A stretch of DNA of 64,000 bases from Pirellulaceae bacterium (GCA_019636375.1 JAHBXS010000002.1:62001-126000); one strand, 5' to 3'. Positions 36,317-46,424 are shown, counted from the first letter of the stretch. Translations and numbers: made by a program. The notes: generated by a model not told the origin, from the sequence alone.

Positions 36317-37879
36317 TTAGAGGATAATATTCAGCCGAATACCGGCAACAATTGCGTCGTCCCCGTCGGTCAACCCTCCCAACATTCCGCGTACCCATTG
36401 AATGTCGGGCGTTAACTCCATCGAGGGCGTCAGTTTGTAGCGGTAGTACATTTCGATATTTTGGGCGTCGCGGGGACCAAATAGGGCTTGCGGAATCGGG
36501 CCAAACTCGGTGGAAGTGGCCGTGTAGGCATAGCCGATCCCAAACCGATCGCCTTTGCCGCGGCGGCTGAAGAGCGGACTATCGCCGCCAAACCCTGCGC
36601 TGACATGCCATGAGCCCCAGTTTGGGTTCCCTGACCCATCGTCGGCGATACTGGCTCGCCCGAAAAAGCCCCAGCCTTCTGTTTTGCCTTTGGCGTCGGA
36701 AGGACCGTAGGTTACCAAATATTGATCGAAGCCGTAGAAGATGGCGTATGACTCCGAGCGTTGAAGAAACTAAGGAGTTCCCGGTGGTGCTGGGGGGTAC
36801 GGGTATTGTGGGGGAAGCGTCGCAAACGCCAAGTCAATCTGATCGACGTTCTTGTAAAAGCCGCCCAGGTGATGCTCGCCCGGCATGCCGTAGAAATTTG
36901 TATTGACCTTAACTTGGCCGAAGATCGTTGCGCCGTTTTCAAATAACGAACCGAAATCCATGAACTCTGTACTGCGATCCACCCCGTCCATCACGGAGAG
37001 GCTGATGTTACCCCAAGTCTGCGGCATCACTGCAGCGACAACAAACGTGGAAAATGGAATATTGGGAAACATCAGCGGACTGCCAATGAACGTCTGGTTC
37101 AGAAATTGGTCGCTACCATCCCCACCCGCAAAGATATTGTTGTCCGCAATCCCGATCGTCCGCGTCTTGCCAATGGATAAAATGAACTGCTCTGACAGGG
37201 GTTGCACGAACATAAAGTTTGTGAGAAATAGGCTTCCGCTGGCGTCCATATCAATGGGCATCATTGCATTGAAGACGGGCGCTGAGAAGGCACCGGTTTC
37301 CAGCGATACGTTTCCAAAACGCCCCCAGACGTTCTCTGTCGTCACGATAAATTTACTGTGAGGCAGGCCGCCGAATTTGTCCAGGCTGACTAGGAAATCG
37401 TGCCGAGAATTCCCGGTGTACTCGAACGTATCACCACCGGCAATACCGAGGGCAGCGAATTGGGGGGGAACAGGTGGATTGACTCCACCTCCGACGCCAA
37501 AGAAAAACTGAGTTAATCGCCCTCGGTAGACGATGCCGTTTTCTCGAAGCGCGGTTCGCCTTCCTCCCCAGTCACCCAAAAAATTGGGGCGGCAAAATAG
37601 GCCTTGGTTCGCAGCAGGTGATTGCGGCGGTTGAGCAAAAGCAGATGCTTGGGCTTGATCAGAGATCGTGGCCGAAACTCCGGGTGAGTCCGCGTCCCGG
37701 CCGACTGCCTGCTCATTAGTTGCGGCGTCCCTGCCTTGCCCGCGTTCATACCCATATTCTTGAATCCAATCTGGTAAGTCCCCGGCTGGATAAGTCGTGT
37801 CTTGCCCAGAAGCCGATCCAAGCCCCCATAGGCCGATCAGAAAAAGCGTAAGCCAGTTGGCCGAAGTTGAACGGGTCAT
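36317..37879 (-). pseudogene. OprB-like carbohydrate porin with an in-frame TAG
   Basis: A porin gene in one frame interrupted by TAG at 36770-36772. The first 369 residues have a signal peptide and the OprB family pattern: FLGDWGGRRTALRENGIVYRG, GGLPHSKFIVTTENVWGRFG, FGQVKVNTNFYGMPGEHHLGGFYKN. After the stop the frame continues with SESYAIFYGFDQYLV, GWGFFGRASIADDGSGNPNWGSWHVSAGF, and ends with a beta-strand LTDGDDAIVAGIRLNIIL. A full product would be about 520 residues. Truncation removes the last strands, which should destroy the barrel. OprB porins pass sugars through the outer membrane. It is convergent to the AraC-like regulator and near the sulfatases. Confidence 0.85.
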
Positions 37880-38529
37880 AGTTCATCTGTCCTTGAAACG
37901 GTTGGGAACTTGAATATGAGTGAAACATCGGCGGGATGCGCCCAGGCTGATGGTCATCTTTTGATAACGTTCATGGTCGCGTCCATCTGGAAGCCACTGA
38001 GAAGATCTCAGATGTTGGCCCCCACTCATTGCCGACGATCGGAGATTTTTGGAGAATTCCATCTACGGTCCCGCCCGTTGGGGACCTTTTCGTCTCCGGC
38101 AAAACAATCGTGACTTTCCGCAAAACTCTGTGATTTTGTATCGGTTATCACACTCGCCCGGATTAAAGATATCGAGGATTCAGGGCAAAACTGCGATTTT
38201 TACTCAAGCTCTGCCGCATTTGTTTCTTCACACTTCAAATGCCAACGTTTGATTATCCCCGCGTGGTACGGGAACAGGGTTTCAAATCTGATCGCCTCCG
38301 AGTTGTTTTTTGCGGCGTTTTATGTGCTACTCCAATTCTGGAAGGGACCCGCAAACGGGCTGAGTATTTTTGCTTACTTGTGTAGCCCGTTACTAGGGAA
38401 GATACTCAACAATTCAAAACCGACTCGGGAGTGGTTTTGCAGTCAGCAGCGAGCTAGCCCTTCAGTCGCACGGCTAAGTCTTTTCACTTGCTGACGGATT
38501 TCATGTCCAACTACTGATAAGGAAAAAAA
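37880..38529. promoter_or_regulatory. Divergent region between porin and sulfatase genes
   Basis: This 650-base region separates the porin (minus) from a sulfatase (plus). No gene is convincing; the open frames on the plus strand are short and lack motifs. It should contain both promoters. AAGGA lies just before the sulfatase start. Confidence 0.4.
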
Positions 38530-40143
38530 ATGCTTACGAACAAATTTGTTTTCCGTCTTGACCATTTAAAATGGCTGCGGATCATGGCCATGGCAATTCT
38601 GTGTGGATTGTTATTGCCGATGGCGGAGGGAATGGCTCAAAGCAAAAAGAAGCCCAATATCCTAGTGATTTGGGGGGATGATGTCGGGGTTCACAACATC
38701 AGTGCTTACAACCACGGCATTATGGGATATAAAACTCCCAACATCGATCGCATCGCTCGCGAAGGTGCAATGTTTACTGACGCCTATGCTCAACAAAGTT
38801 GCACGGCGGGTCGAGCATCATTCATTTTAGGACAACATCCCTTCCGCACGGGCTTGCTCACGATTGGAATGCCTGGAAGTGATCACGGTGCACCCGATTG
38901 GGCGCCAACCATCGCCGACCTGCTGAAAGAGCAGGGCTATACTTCGGGCCAGTTTGGAAAGAACCATTTGGGGGATCGTGACAAGCACCTCCCTACGGCC
39001 CACGGGTTTGACGAGTTCTTCGGCAATTTGTATCACCTAAATGCGGAAGAGGAACCAGAAACTTACTACTACCCCAAAGACCCAGAGTTTCGCAAACGCT
39101 TTGGGCCACGCGGAGTCATTCGTTCTTACTCCGATGGGCGGATTCAAGACACAGGACCGCTGAATCGAAAACGCATGGAGACCGCCGACGAAGAGTTCGC
39201 TGGTGCTGCATTGGACTTCATCGAGCGAGCGCACAAAGCCGACAAGCCGTTCTTTGTGTGGATGAGCACGACGCGGATGCACGTTTGGACCCGTTTGAAA
39301 AAAGAAGCCGAAGGCCGCACAGGAATTGGACTCTATCCCGATGGAATGGTCGAGCATGACGACCATGTTGGTTTGTTCTTGGACAAACTGAAAGAACTAG
39401 GAATCGATGATAACACGATTGTGGTCTACAGCACCGATAACGGTGCCGAGACAGGCAGTTGGCCTGATGGTGGGATTACCCCATTCCATGGCGAAAAAGG
39501 CACGACTTGGGAGGGAGGCTTCCGTGTGCCTCAAGTCGTTCGCTGGCCCGGCGTCATCAAACCGGGAACGATTTACAACGAGATCATTTCTCACGAAGAC
39601 TGGCTGCCGACGTTTTTGCATGCTGCCGGCGTGCCTAATGTCGTCGAGAAAGTCAAGCAAGGCTATCAAGCCAACGGTAAGACTTGGAAGGCGCACTTGG
39701 ATGGACATGATTTCTTGCCGTTCTTCAAGGGCGAAGTCGAGAAATCACCCCGCGATACGATCTATTATTTCGGACAAGGCGGGGAACTGAATGCGGTTCG
39801 TTGGAATAACTGGAAAGTCCACTTTGCTATCGTCAAGGGAAACATCGCGACTGGGGAACGGATCGTTCCGAACTGGCCGGTTATTCATAACTTGCGAGCT
39901 GATCCCTATGAGATCATGCATGAGCATGGTGAGATGGGGTATCTGCGGTGGTATGCCGACAACATGTGGTTGTTTGTGCCGATTCAAGAAAAGCTCAAAG
40001 AGTTCTTTGCGTCGCTTCCACAGTACCCGTTCCAAGAGGGCGCCAGCCTGACGGCGGGTAACATCAACTACAACTCTTTGAAGGCGCGGGGCGCCATGGA
40101 GATGTTGAAAAAGCTGGAAGAGAATCTTCCGGTCGGTCGATAG
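38530..40143 (+). CDS. Arylsulfatase (CTAGR type)
   Basis: A 537-residue secreted sulfatase. After a signal peptide (cut near EGMAQS) the core begins KKPNILVIWGDDVG with metal-binding Asp50 and Asp51. The site to be converted to formylglycine is Cys91 in SCTAGRASFILGQ, a C-x-A-x-R variant of CxPxR. FGKNHLGD, VYSTDNGAETG and EGGFRVPQVVRWPG complete the active-site set. AAGG-type ribosome-binding site (AAGGA) precedes ATG 38530. A strong terminator follows. It is a close paralogue of the sulfatase at 46425-48050 and only distantly related to the two larger sulfatases in the cassette. Confidence 0.94.
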   Translation: MLTNKFVFRLDHLKWLRIMAMAILCGLLLPMAEGMAQSKKKPNILVIWGDDVGVHNISAYNHGIMGYKTPNIDRIAREGAMFTDAYAQQSCTAGRASFILGQHPFRTGLLTIGMPGSDHGAPDWAPTIADLLKEQGYTSGQFGKNHLGDRDKHLPTAHGFDEFFGNLYHLNAEEEPETYYYPKDPEFRKRFGPRGVIRSYSDGRIQDTGPLNRKRMETADEEFAGAALDFIERAHKADKPFFVWMSTTRMHVWTRLKKEAEGRTGIGLYPDGMVEHDDHVGLFLDKLKELGIDDNTIVVYSTDNGAETGSWPDGGITPFHGEKGTTWEGGFRVPQVVRWPGVIKPGTIYNEIISHEDWLPTFLHAAGVPNVVEKVKQGYQANGKTWKAHLDGHDFLPFFKGEVEKSPRDTIYYFGQGGELNAVRWNNWKVHFAIVKGNIATGERIVPNWPVIHNLRADPYEIMHEHGEMGYLRWYADNMWLFVPIQEKLKEFFASLPQYPFQEGASLTAGNINYNSLKARGAMEMLKKLEENLPVGR

Positions 40144-40167
40144 TTCTAACGAACTAAAGTGATCTTG

Positions 40168-40197
40168 AGCCCCGTCAGATTTTGGCGGGGCTTTTTT
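40168..40197 (+). terminator. Rho-independent terminator after the sulfatase
   Basis: AGCCCCG and CGGGGCT form a GC-rich stem with an 11-base loop, followed by a run of six T. It lies 25 bases after the sulfatase stop. Confidence 0.88.
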
Positions 40198-40235
40198 GTG
40201 CATGAACATCCAAACTGGGTTACGGAAATCTAGCA

Positions 40236-41654
40236 ATGGCCAAAAAACCGACTCTTGTAACGCCACATCTCGCGCATTTTCGCGCGCCACCACGGGATCG
40301 CTACGACGAGGGGAGAGCCCGGCGAGAAGCGGTTCCCCTCGAATGTCACGCCGAGGCCGCTAACGGCTCCAGTCGAAAGGATCCGCTTCAAATTCTCCAG
40401 CAACAGAATCTCGATCAAGGTCGTGTCGAGGAGTTGATCCCTTTGCGTTTTGGACGGATGAGCCTGAGTCCTTTCACGTATCTGCGAGGGGCGGCGGCGG
40501 TCCAGGCCAGCGATTTGGCATCCGGTCCAAGAACCGATTTGTGGGTCGAGTTGTGCGGCGATGCTCACCTCGGCAATTTTCGTTGGTTCCTTTCACCAGA
40601 GCGAAAACTGGTCTTTGATCTCAATGATTTTGATGAGACTCTTCCCGGCCCATTTGAGTGGGACGTCAAACGGTTGGCTGCCAGCGTCATGGTCGCCGCA
40701 CGCATCAACGGATTTCCCAAAAAGAAATGTCACGCCGCCACCCGAGCGGCCCTCCAGCATTATCGCGAGGCCATGATCACCGCTTCAGAACTAAGTCCTT
40801 TGGACCTTTTCTATTATCGATTCCGAGCCGATGAGGCATTGAAGAAGGTGGCGCGACAAGGTGCCAAACATCGTCGATGGAAAGAAAACATCCTTGCCAA
40901 AGCGGCTCGCAAAAATAGTATGCGCGCTTTGAATGATTTGACGGAAGTGGTTGATGGGCATCGCATGATAATCGCCGATCCACCCCGAACATTGCGGATT
41001 GACGAAGAACTGGCGACGCGACAACTGGAAGAAATCACCCAGTTTTTTGAGTCCTACAAGCAGAGCCTTCCCTTGGATCGTCGAGTTCTCCTCGATCAAT
41101 TTTGGTTGGTTGATGTCGCCAGAAAAGTGGTCGGGGTCGGGAGCGTTGGTACGCGTTGCCTAATCGTCCTGTTGGAGTCGAACGACGGGACCCCTTTGTT
41201 TCTCCAGTTCAAGCAGGCCACTAAGTCGGTTCTCGAACAATATCTTGGCCCTAGTGCCTTTGAGCAATCCGGCCAGCGAGTCGTCGAGGGGCAGCGTTTA
41301 ATCCAAGCGACCAGCGACATGTTTTTGGGGTGGTCGCGATGGCAGGCCAACGACGGCCAGCCTGTCGACTTCTATTTCCGTCAACTTTGGGATGGCAAAG
41401 GCAAAATTTGTGTCGAGGAATTAAGCCCCTCGCGATTGGCGATTTTCGCGGGACTCTGCGGGAAGACATTGGCTTACGCTCACGCTCGCTCGGGAGACCC
41501 GATGATGATCCGAGGGTACATTGGCGAGGATGAGGGCTTTGACGACCTGTTGATTGAGTATGCGGATCGTTATGCGGATCGCACATGGGCGGACCACACC
41601 CAACTCGATGAAGCGATTCGAGACGGTAGCATTGAAGCGATTCGAGATCTTTAG
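40236..41654 (+). CDS. DUF2252 family protein
   Basis: A 472-residue cytoplasmic protein of the DUF2252 family. Motifs are RFGRMSLSPFTYLRGAAAVQASDLA, LCGDAHLGNFRWF, VFDLNDFDETLPGPFEWDVKRLAASV, and QRVVEGQRLIQATSDMFLGW. The GDAHLGN and DLNDFDE boxes resemble the catalytic and metal loops of kinase-like folds (aminoglycoside phosphotransferase type). Function unknown. It stands between the sulfatase terminator and the IS element. Confidence 0.9.
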   Translation: MAKKPTLVTPHLAHFRAPPRDRYDEGRARREAVPLECHAEAANGSSRKDPLQILQQQNLDQGRVEELIPLRFGRMSLSPFTYLRGAAAVQASDLASGPRTDLWVELCGDAHLGNFRWFLSPERKLVFDLNDFDETLPGPFEWDVKRLAASVMVAARINGFPKKKCHAATRAALQHYREAMITASELSPLDLFYYRFRADEALKKVARQGAKHRRWKENILAKAARKNSMRALNDLTEVVDGHRMIIADPPRTLRIDEELATRQLEEITQFFESYKQSLPLDRRVLLDQFWLVDVARKVVGVGSVGTRCLIVLLESNDGTPLFLQFKQATKSVLEQYLGPSAFEQSGQRVVEGQRLIQATSDMFLGWSRWQANDGQPVDFYFRQLWDGKGKICVEELSPSRLAIFAGLCGKTLAYAHARSGDPMMIRGYIGEDEGFDDLLIEYADRYADRTWADHTQLDEAIRDGSIEAIRDL

Positions 41655-41809
41655 GCAACGCAATCTGTTCAAAGAATCTCTCGGGTCAAAAAATCCACAG
41701 GCACATAGGGAAACAATGGTAGGTCAGGCTTGTGACTGCCACTTATTAAGATGTTCGTATTTTAGGGTAGGGGAAGCGCTGGTAGGCAGGTCCCTTACTC
41801 CCAGCTTAA

Positions 41810-41817
41810 CAATCAAA
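41810..41817. repeat. Left 8-bp target-site duplication of the IS element
   Basis: The sequence CAATCAAA directly precedes the left terminal repeat and is found again directly after the right one (43254-43261). Confidence 0.9.
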
Positions 41818-43253
41818 GGGCCTGTAAATAATTTTGTGTCAGGCGGTTGATTTGATGATTTGATTAGTCTGTTAGTTTGGGCATCCGTTCTTCAAACATG
41901 ATGGCGAAATGGTTTAGTGCTTGTTTCCAGTGGTGGATAGGCATCGTCCATTTTCGGGACGCCTCGTGAATTGCCATATACACCAGTTTCAAGGCTGATT
42001 CTTCGTTGGGATAAATCTTGCGATTGCGAGTAAACTTGCGAATCACGCTGTTGACCGACTCGATCGCGTTGGTCGTGTAAATGGCTTTGCGGATCGCCGG
42101 GGGATAGTCAAACAACGTGATGATATCCGTCCACTTGGCACGCCACATCTTTGAAATCGTCGGATACTTGTCGTCCCAAGCTTGAGCGAATTCTTCTAAA
42201 GACGCTTCCGCTTCGGCCACCGTTGCCGATTGATAGATTTTCTTGAGACCCTTCGCCACTGCTTTGCTGTCTTCGGTGCTGACGTAACGCAACGCAGCTC
42301 GAACCAGGTGCACAATGCAGAGCTGAACTTGACAATCGGGATAGGCCGCGTGAACGGCCTCGGCGAATCCCGAGAGGCCATCAATGCACGCCACGAAGAT
42401 ATCGCTCAAGCCCCGATTGCGAAGATCCGTCAAACAGGACAACCAGAACTTGGCACCTTCGTTTTCGCTCAGCCACAGTCCCAGCAGTTCTTTGCGTCCT
42501 TGTAAATTGACGCCCAAAGCCACATAAATCGTGTGTTTGGTGACCCGGCCATTGGTACCACGGACATGAACGACGATGCCGTCGAAATACACAATCGGCC
42601 ATACCGCTTCCAGCGGTCGGGTTCGCCAAGCCGAAACTTCTGTATCCAGATCGCTGGTGATTTCTGAGACCAGTGTAGGTGAAATGTCCACACCATAGAG
42701 GTCGCGCACGATCTCCTGGATGTCGCGAGTGGTCATGCCTTTGGCGTACAAGGCCAGTATCTTTTCATCGAAACCTTCCACGCGACGCTGGTGCTTGCCG
42801 ATCAGTTGCGGCTCGAATGTGCCGTTACGATCACGGGGAGTTTCCAGCGGAATTTCGCCTAGTTCGCTTTGAACCTTTTTGCACGATCGACCGTTACGAC
42901 GATTAGGAGTACGATTCTTTACCGACTGTGATTTCGAGCGGGCAGACCGTTTTTCGGCGCTCGGTGCAATGTCAGGTGCCTCCGTCGAATCCCCATCTTC
43001 ACGAGGATTGTCGATGTCGACTCGTCCCAAGTGAACGTCCATTTCCGTATCAAGCATTCGCTCCATTGCCGACTTCATCATCAATCTCATCAGCGAATTG
43101 AGATCGCCAACCGTCTTTGCCTGACGGGCAAATTCGCCGGCAAGTCGTTCTGCTTCACCTTTTAAAGACGCATCCATGCTTCGATTCTCCTGTAAATTGA
43201 AACTGTCAAAAATACTAACTTTTGCTAGCTGACACAAGTTTCATTACAGGCCC
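41818..43253 (-). mobile_element. IS256-family insertion sequence
   Basis: A complete 1,436-bp element. Both ends start with GGGCCTGTAA and share TTGTGTCAG at the inner edge; the 25-base terminal inverted repeats match at 21 positions. An 8-bp direct duplication flanks it, as usual for IS256. One transposase gene fills the element. Intact ends, intact gene and identical duplications suggest recent insertion. The right end lies only 20 bases before the start of a small membrane-protein gene. Confidence 0.95.
41864..43177 (-). CDS. IS256-family transposase
   Basis: A 437-residue mutator-type DDE transposase. Catalytic positions are visible in VYFDGIVVHV (first Asp), ACIDGLSGFAEAVHAAYPDCQVQLCIVHLVR (second Asp and the family signature), and TNAIESVNSVIRK (Glu). 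The N-terminal domain (about 1-110) includes a basic linker. ATG 43177 is preferred over the upstream frame because AGGAGA lies 10 or so bases before it. It cuts the element and pastes it through a circular intermediate in this family. It looks intact. Confidence 0.95.
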   Translation of the reverse strand: MDASLKGEAERLAGEFARQAKTVGDLNSLMRLMMKSAMERMLDTEMDVHLGRVDIDNPREDGDSTEAPDIAPSAEKRSARSKSQSVKNRTPNRRNGRSCKKVQSELGEIPLETPRDRNGTFEPQLIGKHQRRVEGFDEKILALYAKGMTTRDIQEIVRDLYGVDISPTLVSEITSDLDTEVSAWRTRPLEAVWPIVYFDGIVVHVRGTNGRVTKHTIYVALGVNLQGRKELLGLWLSENEGAKFWLSCLTDLRNRGLSDIFVACIDGLSGFAEAVHAAYPDCQVQLCIVHLVRAALRYVSTEDSKAVAKGLKKIYQSATVAEAEASLEEFAQAWDDKYPTISKMWRAKWTDIITLFDYPPAIRKAIYTTNAIESVNSVIRKFTRNRKIYPNEESALKLVYMAIHEASRKWTMPIHHWKQALNHFAIMFEERMPKLTD

Positions 43254-43261
43254 CAATCAAA
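43254..43261. repeat. Right 8-bp target-site duplication of the IS element
   Basis: CAATCAAA, identical to the left copy at 41810-41817. Confidence 0.9.
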
Positions 43262-43272
43262 ATGAATTTTTT

Positions 43273-43707
43273 ATGTCACCGACAACTCGACCGCTCGCCG
43301 GATTTTTCGCTCAGACCGTAAAGCCTTTTTTTCTGGTCACTGGAGCAGGAACGGCACTGATTGGCCTGTATGCTTTTTGGCCGTCTTGGGCGATGCCCAA
43401 TGTCGCACGCTTGCCTTACCTGCAAGAGTACACGATTATCATCCAGCACTGGGGAATCATGGTCTGCTTGATGGGTTTGGCCATGATGGGGGCTGCGGTG
43501 GTGCCGCAATGGCGGTTCCCCATTTTTTTGTACAGTGCCATCGAGAAAGCCTTTATGGTTTGGCTTGTTATCTCTAACGCACAGCAGCCGTTTGTGAGTG
43601 GCTTTTGGATTCCCTTTGCCCTCGATTCGACGGTCGTGCTCTACACCATCGGCTATTTTTTTGCATGTGGATTTGGTCAATCAACCCATCTGCCGTTCGA
43701 CACTTAG
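43273..43707 (+). CDS. Four-helix membrane protein, function unknown
   Basis: A 144-residue protein with four hydrophobic segments (about 14-35, 50-72, 78-100, 110-132). The compact four-helix layout is like DoxX/DUF4345-type small membrane proteins, but I see no diagnostic motif. The ATG at 43273 has no clear ribosome-binding site. The IS element ends only 20 bases upstream, so its native promoter has been displaced unless it lies within the remaining bases or the IS supplies one. Confidence 0.6.
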   Translation: MSPTTRPLAGFFAQTVKPFFLVTGAGTALIGLYAFWPSWAMPNVARLPYLQEYTIIIQHWGIMVCLMGLAMMGAAVVPQWRFPIFLYSAIEKAFMVWLVISNAQQPFVSGFWIPFALDSTVVLYTIGYFFACGFGQSTHLPFDT

Positions 43708-44084
43708 AATCTGCCCGAATACCATTCGCCGCAAGTCGTTCGCCTTGGTCCTCCATGGTTCGCCGATAGGCTGATAGCGTTTATCGGGGTATTTAAGAGC
43801 CCGGTTGGCGACTGCCCTTGGATGTCTTCGGGAGAGTACTTTTGCTTATTGAGATAGGTTCAATCGGGTGTTTAAATTTTGGAATATCGAAGGAAGTCCA
43901 AGTGCCGGAGTCATCGGCTGATCTTTGGGAAGTGGATTGACGCTGGATCGTCGGGCTTGATTGAAACCAGAGTTTTGCCCTTGGCGGCTGAGGGTCGGTG
44001 CAAGTCACTTCTTAAATTCGTAGCATTTTCTGTTCTGGTAACGCGGGCATTTCCCGAAGTTGCATTGTTTTCCGGAGTTGATTG
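43708..44084. other. 377-base intergenic region
   Basis: I see no gene or repeat here. It should hold the promoter of the following nucleotidase gene, whose GGAG ribosome-binding site is at 44074-44077. Confidence 0.4.
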
Positions 44085-45995
44085 ATGATCAAAACACGAC
44101 TTTCACGTCGCGAAGTTCTGGCGAGTTCTTCGATTGGCGCTGCCGCTTTTTTGCTTTCGGCTAATTCAGTAGGGACGCCAGAAAAGAATAAGACGATCAC
44201 GATTTTGCACACCAATGATCTCCATTCGAATTTGATTGGCATGGGGCCAGCGTTGGATTACTCGCCGTTTACGCTCAATGACGACACGACACGCGGCGGC
44301 TTCGCGCGATTGGCTACGATGATTGCTGAGAAACGGAAAGCCGGTGAAAGTCGCGGGACTGTACTGGTGTTGGATGGTGGCGATTACAGTATGGGGACGG
44401 CTTTTGGAGCCGCCATTCGCGAAACGGGAGCGGAGTTGCAATTGATGGCGCAGATGGGCTATGACGTCACGACCATTGGCAATCATGAGTATGATCTTGG
44501 ACCCGATGGCATGGCGATGGGAATCGATGTCGCGTTTAAAGCGGGAAGAATTCCGGCTGTGGTGGCGTCGAATACTGATTTTTCAGCGAACGACGCCACG
44601 CTTTTCGACCTCCAACGACTCGCAAAAGAAGGGGTGATTCGTCGCCATCTGATTTTAGAACGGGGCGGCGTAAAATTTGGAATCTTTGGTTTGATCGGAA
44701 ATCAGGCCGCTTTTTATGCGACTGGGGCCGGAGCGGTGCGGTTCGACGATCCCATCGAAACCGCCAAAGAAATGGTCAAACATCTTCGCGAGACAGAACA
44801 CGTTGATGTCGTCATTTGTTTAAGTCATGGTGGCCTTGATCGAGGAACGGATGGGCAGTTTAACTCTGGCGAGGATGTGCAATTAGTGAAGACCGTACCG
44901 GGTATTGACGTTGTCATCGGAGGTCATACCCACACCGAATTGGCGGAGCCCTTAGTCGTCGACGGTCGTTCAGTGGTGGTCCAATCAGGCAAATACGGAG
45001 AAAACCTTGGCGAATTGGTCATCAACTGGGACGGCAAGAAGACACAGGTGGTTTCGTACAAATTGCATCCGGTTGATGACACGATTTTGGGTGATCGGTC
45101 GATTGAAGCCGAGATTGAAAAAATCAAAACAACCGTAACCGAAGTTGTTTTTGCGTCTCGGGGTTATCGCATTGATGAGTCTCTGGCTGTCGTCCCTCAT
45201 GATCTTTCCAATGCCTTCACTGACATTGAGGCAGGTACCCTCCTCGCCAATTTGGTTACTGACTCTTTCCGCAGGGCCACGAAGGCTGACATCGGTTTCA
45301 CAGCCAATGGGCTCATGCGGGCTCCGCTGGTCAAAGGGAAATCAGGAATACAGACGGTGTACGATGTGTTCGCGATGGCTCCGTTGGGTGATGGGATTGC
45401 GGATACCACGGCTGGTAGCGCATTGGTAACAGCGTATTTTACGGGGCATGAACTTAAGAAAATCTTGGAATTTTGCCTTTTGGACAACCCATCGCATCCT
45501 GGCGAATACTTCCCACGCGCCTCGGGAATGCGGTTCTATTACGATTTGTCGCGCGGCCAATTCGACGTTGTGACCGCCATTGAAATCGGCGATTTGGATC
45601 GTGGTTATCGGAAGATTGATATCACCGGCAACGACGATGCATTGTATAGCCTGACCTGCCCCCTGTACCTCGGCATGTTCATTGTTGCCATCCCGAAGTA
45701 CACGAGGGGCAAGCTGACGCTCGTTCCCAAGAACAGACATGGCGAACCGCTTCAATCGCGTACCGAAGCCCTTGAAATGCCTCGCGGGAGTACGCCAGAT
45801 TTGCTTCCGCCAAAGGGAACGATTGATCGAGAGAGTGTTGCGACGAGCTCCGACCTTGCTGGTATCCGCGAAATCAAGGAATGGCAGGCGATCATGGATT
45901 TCCTTCGGGAGCTGCCTCATCAAATCGGAGAGTTGCCAGTCATTCCGGTAGATGATCGGGCTGCGGAAACCAGAGCCTTCAGAACTTCCAAGTAA
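44085..45995 (+). CDS. 5'-nucleotidase-like metallophosphoesterase, Tat-exported
   Basis: A 636-residue enzyme of the 5'-nucleotidase/UshA family. A twin-arginine signal (SRREVLASSSIGAAAFLL) begins the protein. The metallophosphoesterase motifs are ILHTNDLHSN, LDGGDYSMG, TIGNHEYDLG, LSHGGLDRG and VIGGHTHTEL, giving the dinuclear metal site. The C-terminal nucleotide-binding domain runs from about 330 to 560 and includes IGFTANGLMRAPL and FAMAPLGDGI, with FYYDLSRG corresponding to the base-stacking region. It hydrolyses nucleotides or related phosphoesters in the periplasm. The start at ATG 44085 is chosen by GGAG spacing. It stands alone between the IS region and a sulfatase. Confidence 0.92.
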   Translation: MIKTRLSRREVLASSSIGAAAFLLSANSVGTPEKNKTITILHTNDLHSNLIGMGPALDYSPFTLNDDTTRGGFARLATMIAEKRKAGESRGTVLVLDGGDYSMGTAFGAAIRETGAELQLMAQMGYDVTTIGNHEYDLGPDGMAMGIDVAFKAGRIPAVVASNTDFSANDATLFDLQRLAKEGVIRRHLILERGGVKFGIFGLIGNQAAFYATGAGAVRFDDPIETAKEMVKHLRETEHVDVVICLSHGGLDRGTDGQFNSGEDVQLVKTVPGIDVVIGGHTHTELAEPLVVDGRSVVVQSGKYGENLGELVINWDGKKTQVVSYKLHPVDDTILGDRSIEAEIEKIKTTVTEVVFASRGYRIDESLAVVPHDLSNAFTDIEAGTLLANLVTDSFRRATKADIGFTANGLMRAPLVKGKSGIQTVYDVFAMAPLGDGIADTTAGSALVTAYFTGHELKKILEFCLLDNPSHPGEYFPRASGMRFYYDLSRGQFDVVTAIEIGDLDRGYRKIDITGNDDALYSLTCPLYLGMFIVAIPKYTRGKLTLVPKNRHGEPLQSRTEALEMPRGSTPDLLPPKGTIDRESVATSSDLAGIREIKEWQAIMDFLRELPHQIGELPVIPVDDRAAETRAFRTSK

Positions 45996-46424
45996 AAAAT
46001 CGGGCTCTTAATCTTCAGGAGGTGGCCGGTTTGGGGGCTCCATGTTAAAGGGGCTTCACAAAGCATCAAAATCGGTGGACCAGTTGGTTCCCAAAAGCTA
46101 GGAACCTTTCCGTGAACCATTAGCTGTAAGGCGATAGCCACGGTTCTTTCAGGTCATCGGAAAGGCTCTAATACAAATTGCATTTCGAGATTTTTGAACC
46201 CTGTGAAAATCGTATCGTTGATCAAGGCCTTTTAAGATTTAACAGGGTTCTTGGGGGATGTCAGGTATTTTTACTCATTGTGAGTGGAGTCAGCTTGATT
46301 GATAATCCAGAGACAATTTCGGTAATGTGAGGCTGAGGGAAACGATTCTCCGAATGATTCCCTTCTAGTTTACAACAGCCTTTTTCTAAGTTAGGCAGGG
46401 ACAATTTTTCTAGGAGTTCCGAGT
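45996..46424. other. 429-base intergenic region with an inverted repeat
   Basis: No gene. GAACCCTGT (46196-46204) and ACAGGGTTC (46242-46250) form a perfect 9-base inverted repeat with a 37-base spacer; it may end the nucleotidase transcript or form part of the next promoter. The right part should carry the sulfatase promoter, with AGGAG shortly before ATG 46425. Confidence 0.45.

Noticed and set aside
35352..37879. Stop-codon reassignment as the explanation for the in-frame TAA and TAG
   Set aside because: TAA, TAG and TGA all end intact genes in the window, and the two neighbouring broken genes have frameshifts instead.
38249..38494. Plus-strand 81-codon frame upstream of the sulfatase
   Set aside because: No conserved motif or good start; part of the divergent promoter region.
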